DNA of 33,128 nucleotides from Hymenobacter terrestris (GCF_013377905.1 NZ_JABKAV010000038.1:1-33128), one strand, 5' to 3'. Shown: positions 21,946 to 29,490, counted from the first letter of the stretch. Made by a program: numbers and translations. The notes: a model not told the origin generated them from the sequence alone.

Positions 21946-23052
21946 ATGAAGCAACTTACCCGAATCTGCTGGCTGCTGCTGGGCGCGGTATTTATTTTCT
22001 CGGGCCTCATCAAGCTCAACGACCCGGTGGGCACGGCCCTAAAGCTGGAGGAGTATTTCGAGGTTTTCTCGCGCGACTTTGGCTCGTTTTTCAAGTTCTT
22101 CGTTCCGCACACCCGGCTGCTGAGTATCTTCCTCAGCTCGCTGGAAGTAGTGCTGGGCGTGGCCGTACTGCTGCGCTGGATGCTGCGCCAGACGCTGTGG
22201 GTACTGCTGGGGCTGCTGGTGTTTTTCGGCTTCCTTACCTTCTACTCGGCGGCCTTCAACAAAGTAACCGATTGCGGCTGCTTCGGCGACTTTATCAAGC
22301 TCACACCCTGGCAGTCGTTTGCCAAGGATATGGTGTTGTTAGGTTTGTGGGCCGTGGTATTCTTCAATGAGCGGTATCTGCGCCGGGTGTTCGCCCGCGG
22401 CACGCTGGGCGTCATGTACATTACCATTGCCTCGGCCGTGGCCATTGGCATTGGGGTGCGGGCACTGGGCCATTTACCCTACTTCGATTTCCTGCCCTAC
22501 AAGGTGGGTAACGACATCGGGCAGCTAATGAAACCCCTTGAGCAGGCCCGTTACCAGTATGTGATGGAGCGCAACGGCGAAAGCAAAATCTTTGCCGACT
22601 ACCCCACCGATTCGAGCTGGAAATACAAGAGCATGGAAGTGCTCAACCCCGAGGCCAGCCGCCCCATCATCACCGATTTTGCCATCTTCGACGCCGAAGG
22701 AACCGACCACACCCAGGAGGTACTGACCGGCAACAAGCTGCTGCTTATTGTGCAGAACGTAGCCGACGCCGACCGGGACCGTTTCAAGGAGATTAACCTG
22801 CTGCTCGAAGCCGCCGCTAAGTCGCGCAGCCAGATCAAGCCCCTCATCATCACCAGCAGCAGCCCCCAGCAGTTCGATGCCTTCCGCCACGATGTAAACC
22901 TGCCGGGCACCTACTACTTCGCCGACGCCACTGTGCTCAAGTCCATGATCCGCTCCAACCCCGGCTTGATCCTGCTGCAAAACGGCGTGGTCTTGAGCAA
23001 GTATCACTACCACGACATTCCGGATGCCAGCAAGCTGGAAGAAGCTTTATAG
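21946..23052 (+). CDS. DoxX-family membrane protein (BT_3928-like)
   Basis: Membrane protein of 368 residues. Four or more hydrophobic helices fill the first 170 residues (ICWLLLGAVFIFSGLIKLND, then LSIFLSSLEVVLGVAVLL and WVLLGLLVFFGFLTFYSA). A DCGCFGD motif follows the third helix, as in MauE/DoxX relatives, where the cysteines are thought to handle redox partners. The last 190 residues look like a thioredoxin-type fold without a CxxC (LLLIVQNVADADRDRF and KPLIITSSSPQQFDAF). I match it to the BT_3928 family often found with DUF1599, folP and cdaA. CATCTTTG at 21909-21916 is a likely -7 element. Confidence 0.88.
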   Translation: MKQLTRICWLLLGAVFIFSGLIKLNDPVGTALKLEEYFEVFSRDFGSFFKFFVPHTRLLSIFLSSLEVVLGVAVLLRWMLRQTLWVLLGLLVFFGFLTFYSAAFNKVTDCGCFGDFIKLTPWQSFAKDMVLLGLWAVVFFNERYLRRVFARGTLGVMYITIASAVAIGIGVRALGHLPYFDFLPYKVGNDIGQLMKPLEQARYQYVMERNGESKIFADYPTDSSWKYKSMEVLNPEASRPIITDFAIFDAEGTDHTQEVLTGNKLLLIVQNVADADRDRFKEINLLLEAAAKSRSQIKPLIITSSSPQQFDAFRHDVNLPGTYYFADATVLKSMIRSNPGLILLQNGVVLSKYHYHDIPDASKLEEAL

Positions 23053-23067
23053 TGGTTAGTGGAGCTT

Positions 23068-23170
23068 TGTCATGCTGAGCGCAGCCGAAGCATCTCTGCC
23101 GTAATAGGAACTTCCTGACATCAGAATTAACATTGAGGTAGAGATGCTTAGGCTGCGCTCAGCATGGCAG
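23068..23170. repeat. Dispersed palindromic repeat, family 1, copy C
   Basis: Arms at about 23069-23100 and 23137-23169 share TGTCATGCTGAGCGCAGCCG and its inverse with a few mismatches. The centre differs from copies A and B. It begins 16 bases after the DoxX-family stop and ends 28 bases before the permease start. Confidence 0.9.
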
Positions 23171-23198
23171 TTCCCCGCTACCAATTAAGCACCAACCA

Positions 23199-24257
23199 AT
23201 GATTCGTTTTATCCTGAGCAGGCTGTGGCAGGGGGCGCTGGTGCTGGTGGGCGTGGCCTGCACGGTGTTTTTCCTGTTCCAAGTGCTGCCCGGCGACCCG
23301 GTAGCGCTGCTGGCCGGCCAACGCTCCGACGCCGCCACCCGCGCCGCCATTGCCGCCGACCTGGGCCTCGACCAGCCCCTGCCCGGCCAGCTGCTGGGCT
23401 ACCTCAACGACGTGTCGCCGCTGGGCCTGCACCCGCGCGACTCGGCCGGCGTGGCCCGCTACGGTGGCCTCACGCTGCTGCCGCTGGGCTCCGAGCGGGC
23501 GGTGGTGCTGAAAGCGCCTTACCTGCGCCGCTCTTTCCAGAGCAACAAGGAGGTACTCAGCATTCTGCTCGACCACTTTACCGGCACGCTCTGGCTGGCG
23601 CTGGCCGCCATGCTGCTGGCTACGGTGGTGGGCATTGCGCTGGGCATCGTGGCCGCGCTCCGGGCCCACACCTGGCTCGACCGCACGCTGGTTTCGACCT
23701 CCATTCTGGGTATTTCGGTGCCCTCGTTCGTAGCCGGCATTCTGGTGGCCATCACCTTTGGCTACTACTGGAGCGAGTACACGGGCCTCAACCTCACGGG
23801 CCAGCTCTACGAAACCGACCCGTTCACCGGCCGCCATTTGGTACTCAAGAATCTGCTGCTGCCGGCCCTGGCGCTGGGCGTGCGGCCGCTGGCCATCATC
23901 GTGCAGCTCACGCGTTCCTCCATGCTCGACGTGCTCAGCCAGGATTACATTCGCACGGCCCGGGCCAAGGGCCTGTCGGAGTACCGGGTAGTGGTGGGCC
24001 ATGCGCTCAAAAACGCCCTCAATCCGGTGGTAACGGCCGTGTCGGGCTGGCTGGCCTCGCTCATGGCAGGTGCTTTCTTCATCGAATACATCTTCAACTG
24101 GAAAGGTTTAGGCACCGTGACGCTGCGAGCCGTCGAAAACCTCGACTTCCCAGTGGTAATGGGCGCCACCGTGTTTATTGCCGCGCTGTTCGTGCTGGTC
24201 AACATCGTGGTCGATATTTTCTATGCTCTGCTCGACCCGCGGGTGAAGCTGGGGTAG
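23199..24257 (+). CDS. ABC transporter permease, OppB/DppB type
   Basis: Inner-membrane permease for a peptide or nickel type ABC importer, 352 residues. It starts MIRFILSRLWQGALVLVGVA with the conserved first helix and FFLFQVLPGDP. The EAA loop is YIRTARAKGLSEYRVVVGHA (coupling helix to the ATPase). The final block SGWLASLMAGAFFIEYIFNW is typical of OppB. The periplasmic loop after LGLDQPLPGQLL is longer than in short members. No OppC partner, ATPase or binding protein is in the window, so it is an orphan here; the partner may be elsewhere in the genome. Confidence 0.93.
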   Translation: MIRFILSRLWQGALVLVGVACTVFFLFQVLPGDPVALLAGQRSDAATRAAIAADLGLDQPLPGQLLGYLNDVSPLGLHPRDSAGVARYGGLTLLPLGSERAVVLKAPYLRRSFQSNKEVLSILLDHFTGTLWLALAAMLLATVVGIALGIVAALRAHTWLDRTLVSTSILGISVPSFVAGILVAITFGYYWSEYTGLNLTGQLYETDPFTGRHLVLKNLLLPALALGVRPLAIIVQLTRSSMLDVLSQDYIRTARAKGLSEYRVVVGHALKNALNPVVTAVSGWLASLMAGAFFIEYIFNWKGLGTVTLRAVENLDFPVVMGATVFIAALFVLVNIVVDIFYALLDPRVKLG

Positions 24258-24347
24258 TTTGGCCTGACATAAGGAGCGGCAGAGAGCAGCAGCAAGCGTG
24301 TTCTTTCAAATGTTAGCAATACGGCAGTTTATCAACACAGCAGCCCA

Positions 24348-24869
24348 ATGAAGCTTTATCTGATTGGTATGCCGGGAGCGGGCAAAACCACCTTGGGGCG
24401 GAGCTTGGCCCAGAGCTATGGAGTGCCGTTTATTGACTTGGATGCGGAAATTGTGGAGCGGGAGCAGCGCAGTATTCCGGAGCTTTTTGTCCAGGAGGGC
24501 GAGGCGTACTTCCGCCAGTGCGAGGCCGATGCGTTGCGGGCCGTGGTAGCCCGCTATCCGGCCCTGGTGCTGGCCACCGGCGGCGGCACGCCCTGCTTCC
24601 ACCACAACCTGGAGCTCCTGCTCGAAACCGGCCTCACGCTCTATCTGGCCGTACCGGTGCCTGAGTTGGTGCGCCGCCTCCAGCATGCGGCGGCGGCCCG
24701 CCCGCTGCTGGCCGCCACCCCCGACGCGGCCGCCCTCGAAGTACGCCTGCGTGAAACCTTAGCCGCCCGGCAGCGGTTCTACGAGCGCGCTCCGTTGCGC
24801 TGCACCGCGCCCACCTGCTCGCCCGAAGCCGTTCGGCGGCTGATAGCGCGTTATTCCACTACTGCTTAG
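24348..24869 (+). CDS. aroK: Shikimate kinase
   Basis: Phosphorylates shikimate at O3 in aromatic amino-acid synthesis. The 173-residue protein has Walker A GMPGAGKTTLGRSLA (residues 8-22), the shikimate-binding DLD (about 32-34), ATGGGTPC (about 80-87) and the lid region RPLLAATPDA. Length is normal. It starts at ATG 24348, 90 bases after the permease. Confidence 0.94.
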   Translation: MKLYLIGMPGAGKTTLGRSLAQSYGVPFIDLDAEIVEREQRSIPELFVQEGEAYFRQCEADALRAVVARYPALVLATGGGTPCFHHNLELLLETGLTLYLAVPVPELVRRLQHAAAARPLLAATPDAAALEVRLRETLAARQRFYERAPLRCTAPTCSPEAVRRLIARYSTTA

Positions 24870-24902
24870 GTATGCGAAACCCGTCTTTGCGTGGGGTTTG
24901 TG

Positions 24903-24910
24903 TATTTTTG
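24903..24910 (+). promoter_or_regulatory. -7 element TATTTTTG
   Basis: An exact TAnnTTTG match, 22 bases before the ATG at 24933. It argues against the in-frame upstream start at 24891. Just before it AAACCC/GGGTTT (24877-24899) could form a weak terminator for aroK. Confidence 0.55.
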
Positions 24911-24932
24911 CGCTTCACTATTGCTTACTGGT

Positions 24933-25613
24933 ATGAATACTGCCCCCGAAACCGCGGAAATTAACGCCCCGCTGGTAACGCCGGTCAAAACGCCCGACGC
25001 CATCAAGCCCAAGCACAAAGGTTCTGCCCGCCTGTTCCAGAACCCCACGCTGGAGCGACTCACGCACACGCATATTGCTGGTCCGCTCACCATCTTTTTT
25101 TCGGTGGCAGCCGTGAGCCTGTATTATAGTCTGAGCCGCGACCTGCTGACGGGGCTGTCGGCTTTTGGGCTATTTCTGGGCGGCTGGCTGCTCTTTACGC
25201 TGGCCGAGTACCTGATGCACCGCTACGTGTACCACCTCAATACCAGCACCCCGGCCCGCGCCAAGTTTCAGTACACCATGCACGGCGTACACCACGAGTT
25301 CCCGAAAGACAAGACCCGCCTGGCTATGCCGCCCATCCTGACGGTGTTCGTGGCGTCGCTGCTGTTCTTTATCTTCCGTTTCACGCTTGGCAACGCCGGT
25401 TTCGGAGTATTGGCCGGTTTCGTGTTCGGCTATGCCCTCTACCTGTTTGTGCATTACGCGCTGCACGTATATGCCCCACCGAAAAACTTCCTTAAATTCT
25501 GGTGGCACCACCATGCCATGCACCACTACAAGCAGGATGAAATTGCCTTTGGTGTCAGCACCACTCTTTGGGACCACATTGTAGGAACCATGCCTGATAA
25601 GAAAGCCAGGTAA
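24933..25613 (+). CDS. Fatty-acid 2-hydroxylase-like (sterol desaturase superfamily)
   Basis: Di-iron membrane hydroxylase of 226 residues. The histidine boxes are all present: EYLMHRYVYH, HGVHHEFPKDKTRLAMPP, VHYALH and WWHHHAMHHYKQDEIAFG. The second block closely follows the HG-HH-P-D-RL-MPP pattern I know from eukaryotic FA2H/Scs7, which 2-hydroxylate sphingolipid acyl chains. Two or three hydrophobic pairs of helices lie between the boxes. Some Bacteroidota make sphingolipids, so a 2-hydroxy acyl product is plausible; substrate and regiochemistry are inferred. The ATG at 24933 is used. A strong terminator follows. Confidence 0.9.
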   Translation: MNTAPETAEINAPLVTPVKTPDAIKPKHKGSARLFQNPTLERLTHTHIAGPLTIFFSVAAVSLYYSLSRDLLTGLSAFGLFLGGWLLFTLAEYLMHRYVYHLNTSTPARAKFQYTMHGVHHEFPKDKTRLAMPPILTVFVASLLFFIFRFTLGNAGFGVLAGFVFGYALYLFVHYALHVYAPPKNFLKFWWHHHAMHHYKQDEIAFGVSTTLWDHIVGTMPDKKAR

Positions 25614-25633
25614 GATTTTATTGGCTTAGTGTT

Positions 25634-25680
25634 AAAGCAGAAGGGCCACTCCGCAAGGAGTGGCCCTTCTGCTTTTTATT
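25634..25680 (+). terminator. Strong intrinsic terminator
   Basis: AAAGCAGAAGGGCCACTCC pairs with GGAGTGGCCCTTCTGCTTT around a GCAA loop, then TTATT. It lies between the hydroxylase and the convergent small lipoprotein. Confidence 0.92.
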
Positions 25681-25693
25681 CTGTAGCAGATAA

Positions 25694-25867
25694 CTAGCCG
25701 CGCATCTTACGCACGATAAACCAGAGCAACAGCACCAGCAGAAACACGCCAATCAGGCCCGTCCAGGCCCCAGCTTTGAAGATGGTGCCAATGGCGTCGC
25801 AACTGCTAAGCGAGAAAGTGAGCAGTACCAGTAAGGCCGCAGTGAGGGGGAAGCGTAGAATGTTCAT
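25694..25867 (-). CDS. 57-residue lipoprotein with C-terminal membrane helix
   Basis: Short gene: MNILRFPLTAALLVLLTFSL is followed by the lipobox SSC (C23), then DAIGTIFKAGAWTG and a second hydrophobic stretch ending WFIVRKMRG. I recall a Bacteroidota family of similar small lipoproteins, some wrongly labelled phosphatidate cytidylyltransferase; that link is from memory. No function is known. It sits between the hydroxylase terminator and the tRNA-Asn terminator, transcribed on the minus strand. Confidence 0.8.
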   Translation of the reverse strand: MNILRFPLTAALLVLLTFSLSSCDAIGTIFKAGAWTGLIGVFLLVLLLWFIVRKMRG

Positions 25868-25968
25868 GGCAGAAAGGGGAGAGTAAATAGTCAGTTCCCG
25901 AGTATTCGGATCTTCCCTGCGTGTACTCTTCCTGCCGGTAAAAGGTTGATTGGCGCGAATTAACCCAT

Positions 25969-26009
25969 AAAAAAGGAGGGCCGCCTATCCGTAGATAAGC
26001 GGCCCTCCT
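25969..26009 (-). terminator. Terminator of tRNA-Asn
   Basis: On the minus strand AGGAGGGCCGC pairs with GCGGCCCTCCT and is followed by a run of six T. It lies four bases beyond the encoded CCA of the tRNA. Confidence 0.88.
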
Positions 26010-26012
26010 ACT

Positions 26013-26089
26013 TGGCGCTCCCTCCTGGGCTCGAACCAGGGACCCTCTGATTAACAGTCAGATGCTCTAACCGGCTGAGCTAAGGAAGC
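26013..26089 (-). tRNA. tRNA-Asn (anticodon GTT)
   Basis: The acceptor stem GCTTCCT/AGGGAGC, the D-arm GCTCAGCCGGTTAGAGC, the anticodon stem TCTGA/TCAGA with loop CTGTTAA, and the T-arm CCTGG-TTCGAGC-CCAGG are all complete. The discriminator base G at 26016 is followed by an encoded CCA (26013-26015). On the minus strand TAATATTG at 26122-26129 is a possible -7 element. Confidence 0.95.
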
Positions 26090-26184
26090 GGTTATGGCGG
26101 CGGTTTTTGCCGTTGCTGGTGCAATATTAAGGTAAAGATCGGGAAGCACCAAACCCGCCTTTCAAAAAACAACAGGTTATTTTT

Positions 26185-26628
26185 CTAATTCGTGATTGTC
26201 AGGACATTGCCTGAGAGGGCTGTGCTGTAGCGGCGCATAGGTAGCGTGGCCGGGCCGCCCTGTGGCTGGCCCGTGAAGCTGAATTGCGACTGGCAGCAGG
26301 GGTCGAAGAGCCGAAAAAGGGGCTCGATGCGCACCCGGGCGCAGGTATCCTGGGGCTGGTAGGGGCAGGTGCGGTCGAAGGCCAGGTAGGTGCCGACGTT
26401 CTGGCGCACCACAATCAGCCCCCGCAGGCCGCCCTTTGTATACACCGCCCCGTTATCGAAGCGCAGGGCACTGTTTTGCTGGTCGGTCAGGAATAGCACC
26501 TCGTTTACGATGGCCAGCGGAATCTGGGGCTGCGCGTTGCTACCCGAGCCGCAGGCGGCAATGCCCAGCGCGGTGGTGGCCAGCACGCATAAGCCGAGGA
26601 AACGGGAAAAAACTGGAATGGTACGCAT
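26185..26628 (-). CDS. Rieske-fold-like lipoprotein lacking cluster histidines
   Basis: Lipoprotein of 147 residues; the lipobox is IAAC after a signal peptide starting MRTIPVFSRFLGLCVLATTA. The second half has the spacing of a Rieske [2Fe-2S] domain: an FDRTCPYQPQDTC segment in place of CTHLGC, then FDPCCQSQFSFTGQPQGGPA in place of the CPCH...GPA block, and a closing NVLTI strand. The two cluster histidines are absent; the whole protein contains no histidine. It is therefore likely a cluster-free relative, with cysteines possibly in disulfides. Fold assignment is an inference from motif layout. The ATG at 26628 is used. Confidence 0.72.
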   Translation of the reverse strand: MRTIPVFSRFLGLCVLATTALGIAACGSGSNAQPQIPLAIVNEVLFLTDQQNSALRFDNGAVYTKGGLRGLIVVRQNVGTYLAFDRTCPYQPQDTCARVRIEPLFRLFDPCCQSQFSFTGQPQGGPATLPMRRYSTALSGNVLTITN

Positions 26629-26699
26629 GCGGCAAAGCAATTAGGTGAGCCCTGATGTTGCCAACGCACTTGGGGGTTGGATAGTGCGTTGGCGGTACC

Positions 26700-27608
26700 T
26701 CAACCCTTGGCTAGCGCGGTGGTAGGATACTCATAAAAGCCCCGACCCGACTTGCGGCCGTGGTGGCCGGCATCCACCTTCTGCTGTTGCAGGCGGCTGG
26801 GCCGGAACTTGGCGTCGAAGTGAAAGGCCTCGTACATGGCCGACGTAACTAAGTAGTTGCTATCCACGCCAATCAGGTCCATGAGGCGGAACGGGCCCAT
26901 GCGGAACCCGGCCGATTCCAGCAGCTCATCAATCACCTCCAGCGGGGCTACCTGCTCCTCTGCCAGCTTCAGGCCTTCTACGTAATAGTGCCGCGCTACC
27001 CGATTCACAATAAAGCCCGGCGCATCGGCGGCCCGCACGGGGCGCTTACTTAACCGCGTAGCCAGCGCAAACACCGCATCAGCCACGGCCGGCGCGGTAG
27101 CCACGCCGCTGATAACTTCCACCAGCTTCATAATGGGCGCCGGGTTGAAGAAGTGCATGCCCACCACCCGCTCGGGGTGCGGAATGCCAGCCGCCAGCCG
27201 CGTAATGGGCAGCGACGAGGTATTGGAAGCGAATATGCTCGTCGCCGGATTCTGCTCGGCCAACTGTCGGAACAGCTGTTGCTTCACGTCGAGACGCTCC
27301 ACCACGGCTTCCACAATCAGGTCGGCGCGCACCTCGGCCAGCTTATCGGTGAGGGTGAGGCGGGCCAGCGCGGCATCGCGCTCCTCGGGGCTCAGCTTCT
27401 GCTTTTCCACCAGCTTCCCTAATCCCGCCGCAATGGCCTGCCGGGCCTTGGGTAGCATGTCGGCGTTTATATCGAACAGCATAGTGGGCAGCCCGTGCTG
27501 CACGCACACCTGCGCAATGCCCAGCCCCATGGTGCCCGCGCCCACAATGGCCACAGTTTCTATGGAAATGGGCTGGCTAGTGGCAGTAGAAGAGGCAGGA
27601 GAGGTCAT
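26700..27608 (-). CDS. 3-hydroxyacyl-CoA (3-hydroxybutyryl-CoA) dehydrogenase
   Basis: NAD-dependent dehydrogenase of fatty-acid oxidation or related pathways, 302 residues. The Rossmann motif is VAIVGAGTMGLGIAQVC near the N-terminus. The catalytic histidine block GMHFFNPAPIMKLVEVI lies about halfway, followed by the C-terminal domain with APGFIVNRVARHYYVEG and SAGFRMGPFRLMDLIGVD. All are typical of stand-alone HBD/PaaH enzymes. The ATG at 27608 is preferred to TTG at 27617. TACACTTG six bases upstream resembles a -7 element. Confidence 0.93.
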   Translation of the reverse strand: MTSPASSTATSQPISIETVAIVGAGTMGLGIAQVCVQHGLPTMLFDINADMLPKARQAIAAGLGKLVEKQKLSPEERDAALARLTLTDKLAEVRADLIVEAVVERLDVKQQLFRQLAEQNPATSIFASNTSSLPITRLAAGIPHPERVVGMHFFNPAPIMKLVEVISGVATAPAVADAVFALATRLSKRPVRAADAPGFIVNRVARHYYVEGLKLAEEQVAPLEVIDELLESAGFRMGPFRLMDLIGVDSNYLVTSAMYEAFHFDAKFRPSRLQQQKVDAGHHGRKSGRGFYEYPTTALAKG

Positions 27609-27614
27609 AGGTGG

Positions 27615-27622
27615 CAAGTGTA
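27615..27622 (-). promoter_or_regulatory. Putative -7 element TACACTTG
   Basis: One mismatch to TAnnTTTG on the minus strand; it ends six bases before the dehydrogenase ATG. Confidence 0.35.
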
Positions 27623-27671
27623 AGAGGGCGAATAAACGCAGCAGAAAATCAGCGTAATCAGGCCAAGGAGT

Positions 27672-28745
27672 CTACAGCAGGGATTCAAACTGCCGCAAAA
27701 AGCGCATATCGTTTTCGGTGAACAGGCGCAGGTCCTTGATCTGGTATTTGAGCATCGTGATGCGCTCGATGCCCATGCCCCAGGCGTAGCCCGAGTAACG
27801 CTCGGCATCAATGCCCGACTGCTCCAGCACGGCCGGATCGACCATGCCGGCCCCCCCGATTTCCACCCAGCCCGTGCCTTTACAGATGTTGCAGCCCGCT
27901 CCTTTGCAAATCAGGCAGGTGATGTCAATTTCGGCCGAGGGCTCAGTGAAGGGGAAGAACGAGGGCCGGAAGCGCACCTGCACGTCGTCGCCGAATAGCT
28001 CCTGCACAAAGTAGTATACCGTCTGCTTGAGGTCGGCGAAGCTCACGTTTTCGTCAATGAAAAGCGCTTCTACCTGATGAAACATCATGTGGGCCCGCGC
28101 CGAAATGGCCTCGTTGCGGTACACCCGGCCCGGCATAATGCTGCGGATGGGCGGCTGTTGCGCCTGCATCACCCGCACCTGTACCGGGCTGGTATGGGTG
28201 CGAAGCAGGTAGCTGGCGGGGGCGTTGGCTTCCGCATCCGAGCCTTCGGAACTCAACCCGGCGCTCTTCACGAAAAACGTGTCCTGCATGTCGCGGGCGG
28301 GGTGGTTTTCGGGGAAGTTGAGGGCCGTAAAGTTGTGCCAGTCGTCCTCAATCTCGGGCCCCTCGGCCACGTTGAAGCCGATACGAGCCAGAATGCGCAC
28401 GATTTCCTCGCGCACCAAGCTCAGCGGGTGGCGCGTGCCTAAGGCCTGCGGAACGGACGGCAGCGTGTAGTCGAAGGTAGGGTCGGAGGGGGCGTTGGCC
28501 GCGCTGGCTTCCAGTTGCTCGCGGCGCTCATCGAAACGGGCCTGGGCCAGCTGCTTAAGCTGGTTGAGGTCCTGGCCCACGGCCCGACGGTCGGCGGGCT
28601 CCACGCTTTTAAGCTGGTCGAACAGGTCGGCCAGTTGGCCTTTGCGGCCGGTGTAGGCAATGCGGAACTGGTCGAGTTGTTCGGCCGTGGAAAGGTCAGC
28701 GGCCTCTATTTCCGCCCGCACCCGGGCAATGGTTTCCTGTAGCAT
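27672..28745 (-). CDS. pheS: Phenylalanyl-tRNA synthetase alpha subunit
   Basis: Class II aminoacyl-tRNA synthetase subunit that charges tRNA-Phe with PheT; the partner gene is not in the window. The 357-residue protein has an N-terminal coiled-coil arm (residues 1-85), then HPLSLVREEIVRI and the catalytic motifs with DTFF, PGRVYRNEAISARAHMMFHQ and FRPSFFPFTEPSAEIDI. A CLICKGAGCNICKGTGW segment with four cysteines, seen in many bacterial PheS, follows, and the GMGIERITMLKYQI motif 3 ends the protein. An exact TACCTTTG lies four bases before the ATG. Confidence 0.96.
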   Translation of the reverse strand: MLQETIARVRAEIEAADLSTAEQLDQFRIAYTGRKGQLADLFDQLKSVEPADRRAVGQDLNQLKQLAQARFDERREQLEASAANAPSDPTFDYTLPSVPQALGTRHPLSLVREEIVRILARIGFNVAEGPEIEDDWHNFTALNFPENHPARDMQDTFFVKSAGLSSEGSDAEANAPASYLLRTHTSPVQVRVMQAQQPPIRSIMPGRVYRNEAISARAHMMFHQVEALFIDENVSFADLKQTVYYFVQELFGDDVQVRFRPSFFPFTEPSAEIDITCLICKGAGCNICKGTGWVEIGGAGMVDPAVLEQSGIDAERYSGYAWGMGIERITMLKYQIKDLRLFTENDMRFLRQFESLL

Positions 28746-28749
28746 GGAG

Positions 28750-28757
28750 CAAAGGTA
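28750..28757 (-). promoter_or_regulatory. -7 element TACCTTTG before pheS
   Basis: An exact TAnnTTTG on the minus strand, ending four bases upstream of the pheS ATG, which predicts a leaderless transcript. Confidence 0.55.
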
Positions 28758-28968
28758 GCCTGATTGCCGATTGTGTGTTTGGAGTTACTTAGGTGATAAA
28801 AATTTAGCGTTGATTATCAACTAGATAAACGTATTGGGATGCGGGCTGATGGCTCATGCGGGCGTAGTTGGTACGGTTGCTGCAAAACCGTCAGGCAGCC
28901 CACCGGCTCTAGCCTTCTCTGCTGCGCCGCTATCCTGGCCACTCGTTTTCACTCCTGATTTCTTCCCG

Positions 28969-29490
28969 ATGAAAAAGTTGCTTTTCGCGGCCGCTGCGGC
29001 CGTTGCCTTCCTGAGTGTGCCCCTGGCCCAGGCCCAAACCACAACCGCTTACCCCCTGGAAAGCACGAGCATGGCCCCCGCCACCGACGGTTGGGACTGG
29101 CCCGCTCCCGCTGCTGCGGCAGACGCTGCTACTCCCGCCGCCGATGATACCGATGCTGCCATGATGCGCTCTTCTGGCGTGCTGGTGGCTCCCGGCATGA
29201 GTTCCTCGCCTTACCGCGGCACCAGCACCGACTATCATGGCCGCCCGGTAGCCCGTCGTAAGTCGTTCCGGCCGCGCTCGGTACGCACCACTTCTACCGA
29301 TCCGTTGATGGCTTCCTCAGGCGTGATGCTGGCTCCGGGAATGAACACGGCCCCGCATCGGGCCGCCAGCACCGACTACCACGGCCGCCCACTGCCCCAG
29401 ACGCAGCCAGCCCCGACTACTCTGGCCACCACTGCCCTGGTAACCGATGCCCCAGCCACCGATGCCCCGGCAATTGACGCCGGCTGGTGA
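28969..29490 (+). CDS. Secreted protein with duplicated APG...TDYHGRP motif
   Basis: Unrecognised secreted protein of 173 residues. The signal peptide MKKLLFAAAAAVAFLSVPLA ends at AQAQ. A 26-residue unit occurs twice, at 68-93 and 116-141. Both copies contain SSGV, APGM, a proline, an arginine and end STDYHGRP. The linker is basic (RRKSFRPRSVR). The tails are rich in A, T, P and D and end DAGW; an early DGWDWP also carries tryptophans. The next gene encodes a related protein. The upstream frame to 28834 is open but lacks a signal peptide, so ATG 28969 is used. The function is unknown. Confidence 0.78.
   Translation: MKKLLFAAAAAVAFLSVPLAQAQTTTAYPLESTSMAPATDGWDWPAPAAAADAATPAADDTDAAMMRSSGVLVAPGMSSSPYRGTSTDYHGRPVARRKSFRPRSVRTTSTDPLMASSGVMLAPGMNTAPHRAASTDYHGRPLPQTQPAPTTLATTALVTDAPATDAPAIDAGW

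Noticed and set aside
7264..23170. Repeats considered as a CRISPR array
   Set aside because: Copies are kilobases apart, palindromic over their full length, and have no regular spacers or cas genes.
23225..24316. 363-codon frame on the same strand as the permease
   Set aside because: It is longer than the permease frame but reads as A/G/R/P-rich noise; the permease frame has helices and the EAA loop.
28809..28821. GTTGATTATCAAC palindrome between pheS and the secreted-protein gene
   Set aside because: A five-base inverted pair in AT-rich sequence is likely by chance; no regulator is linked.
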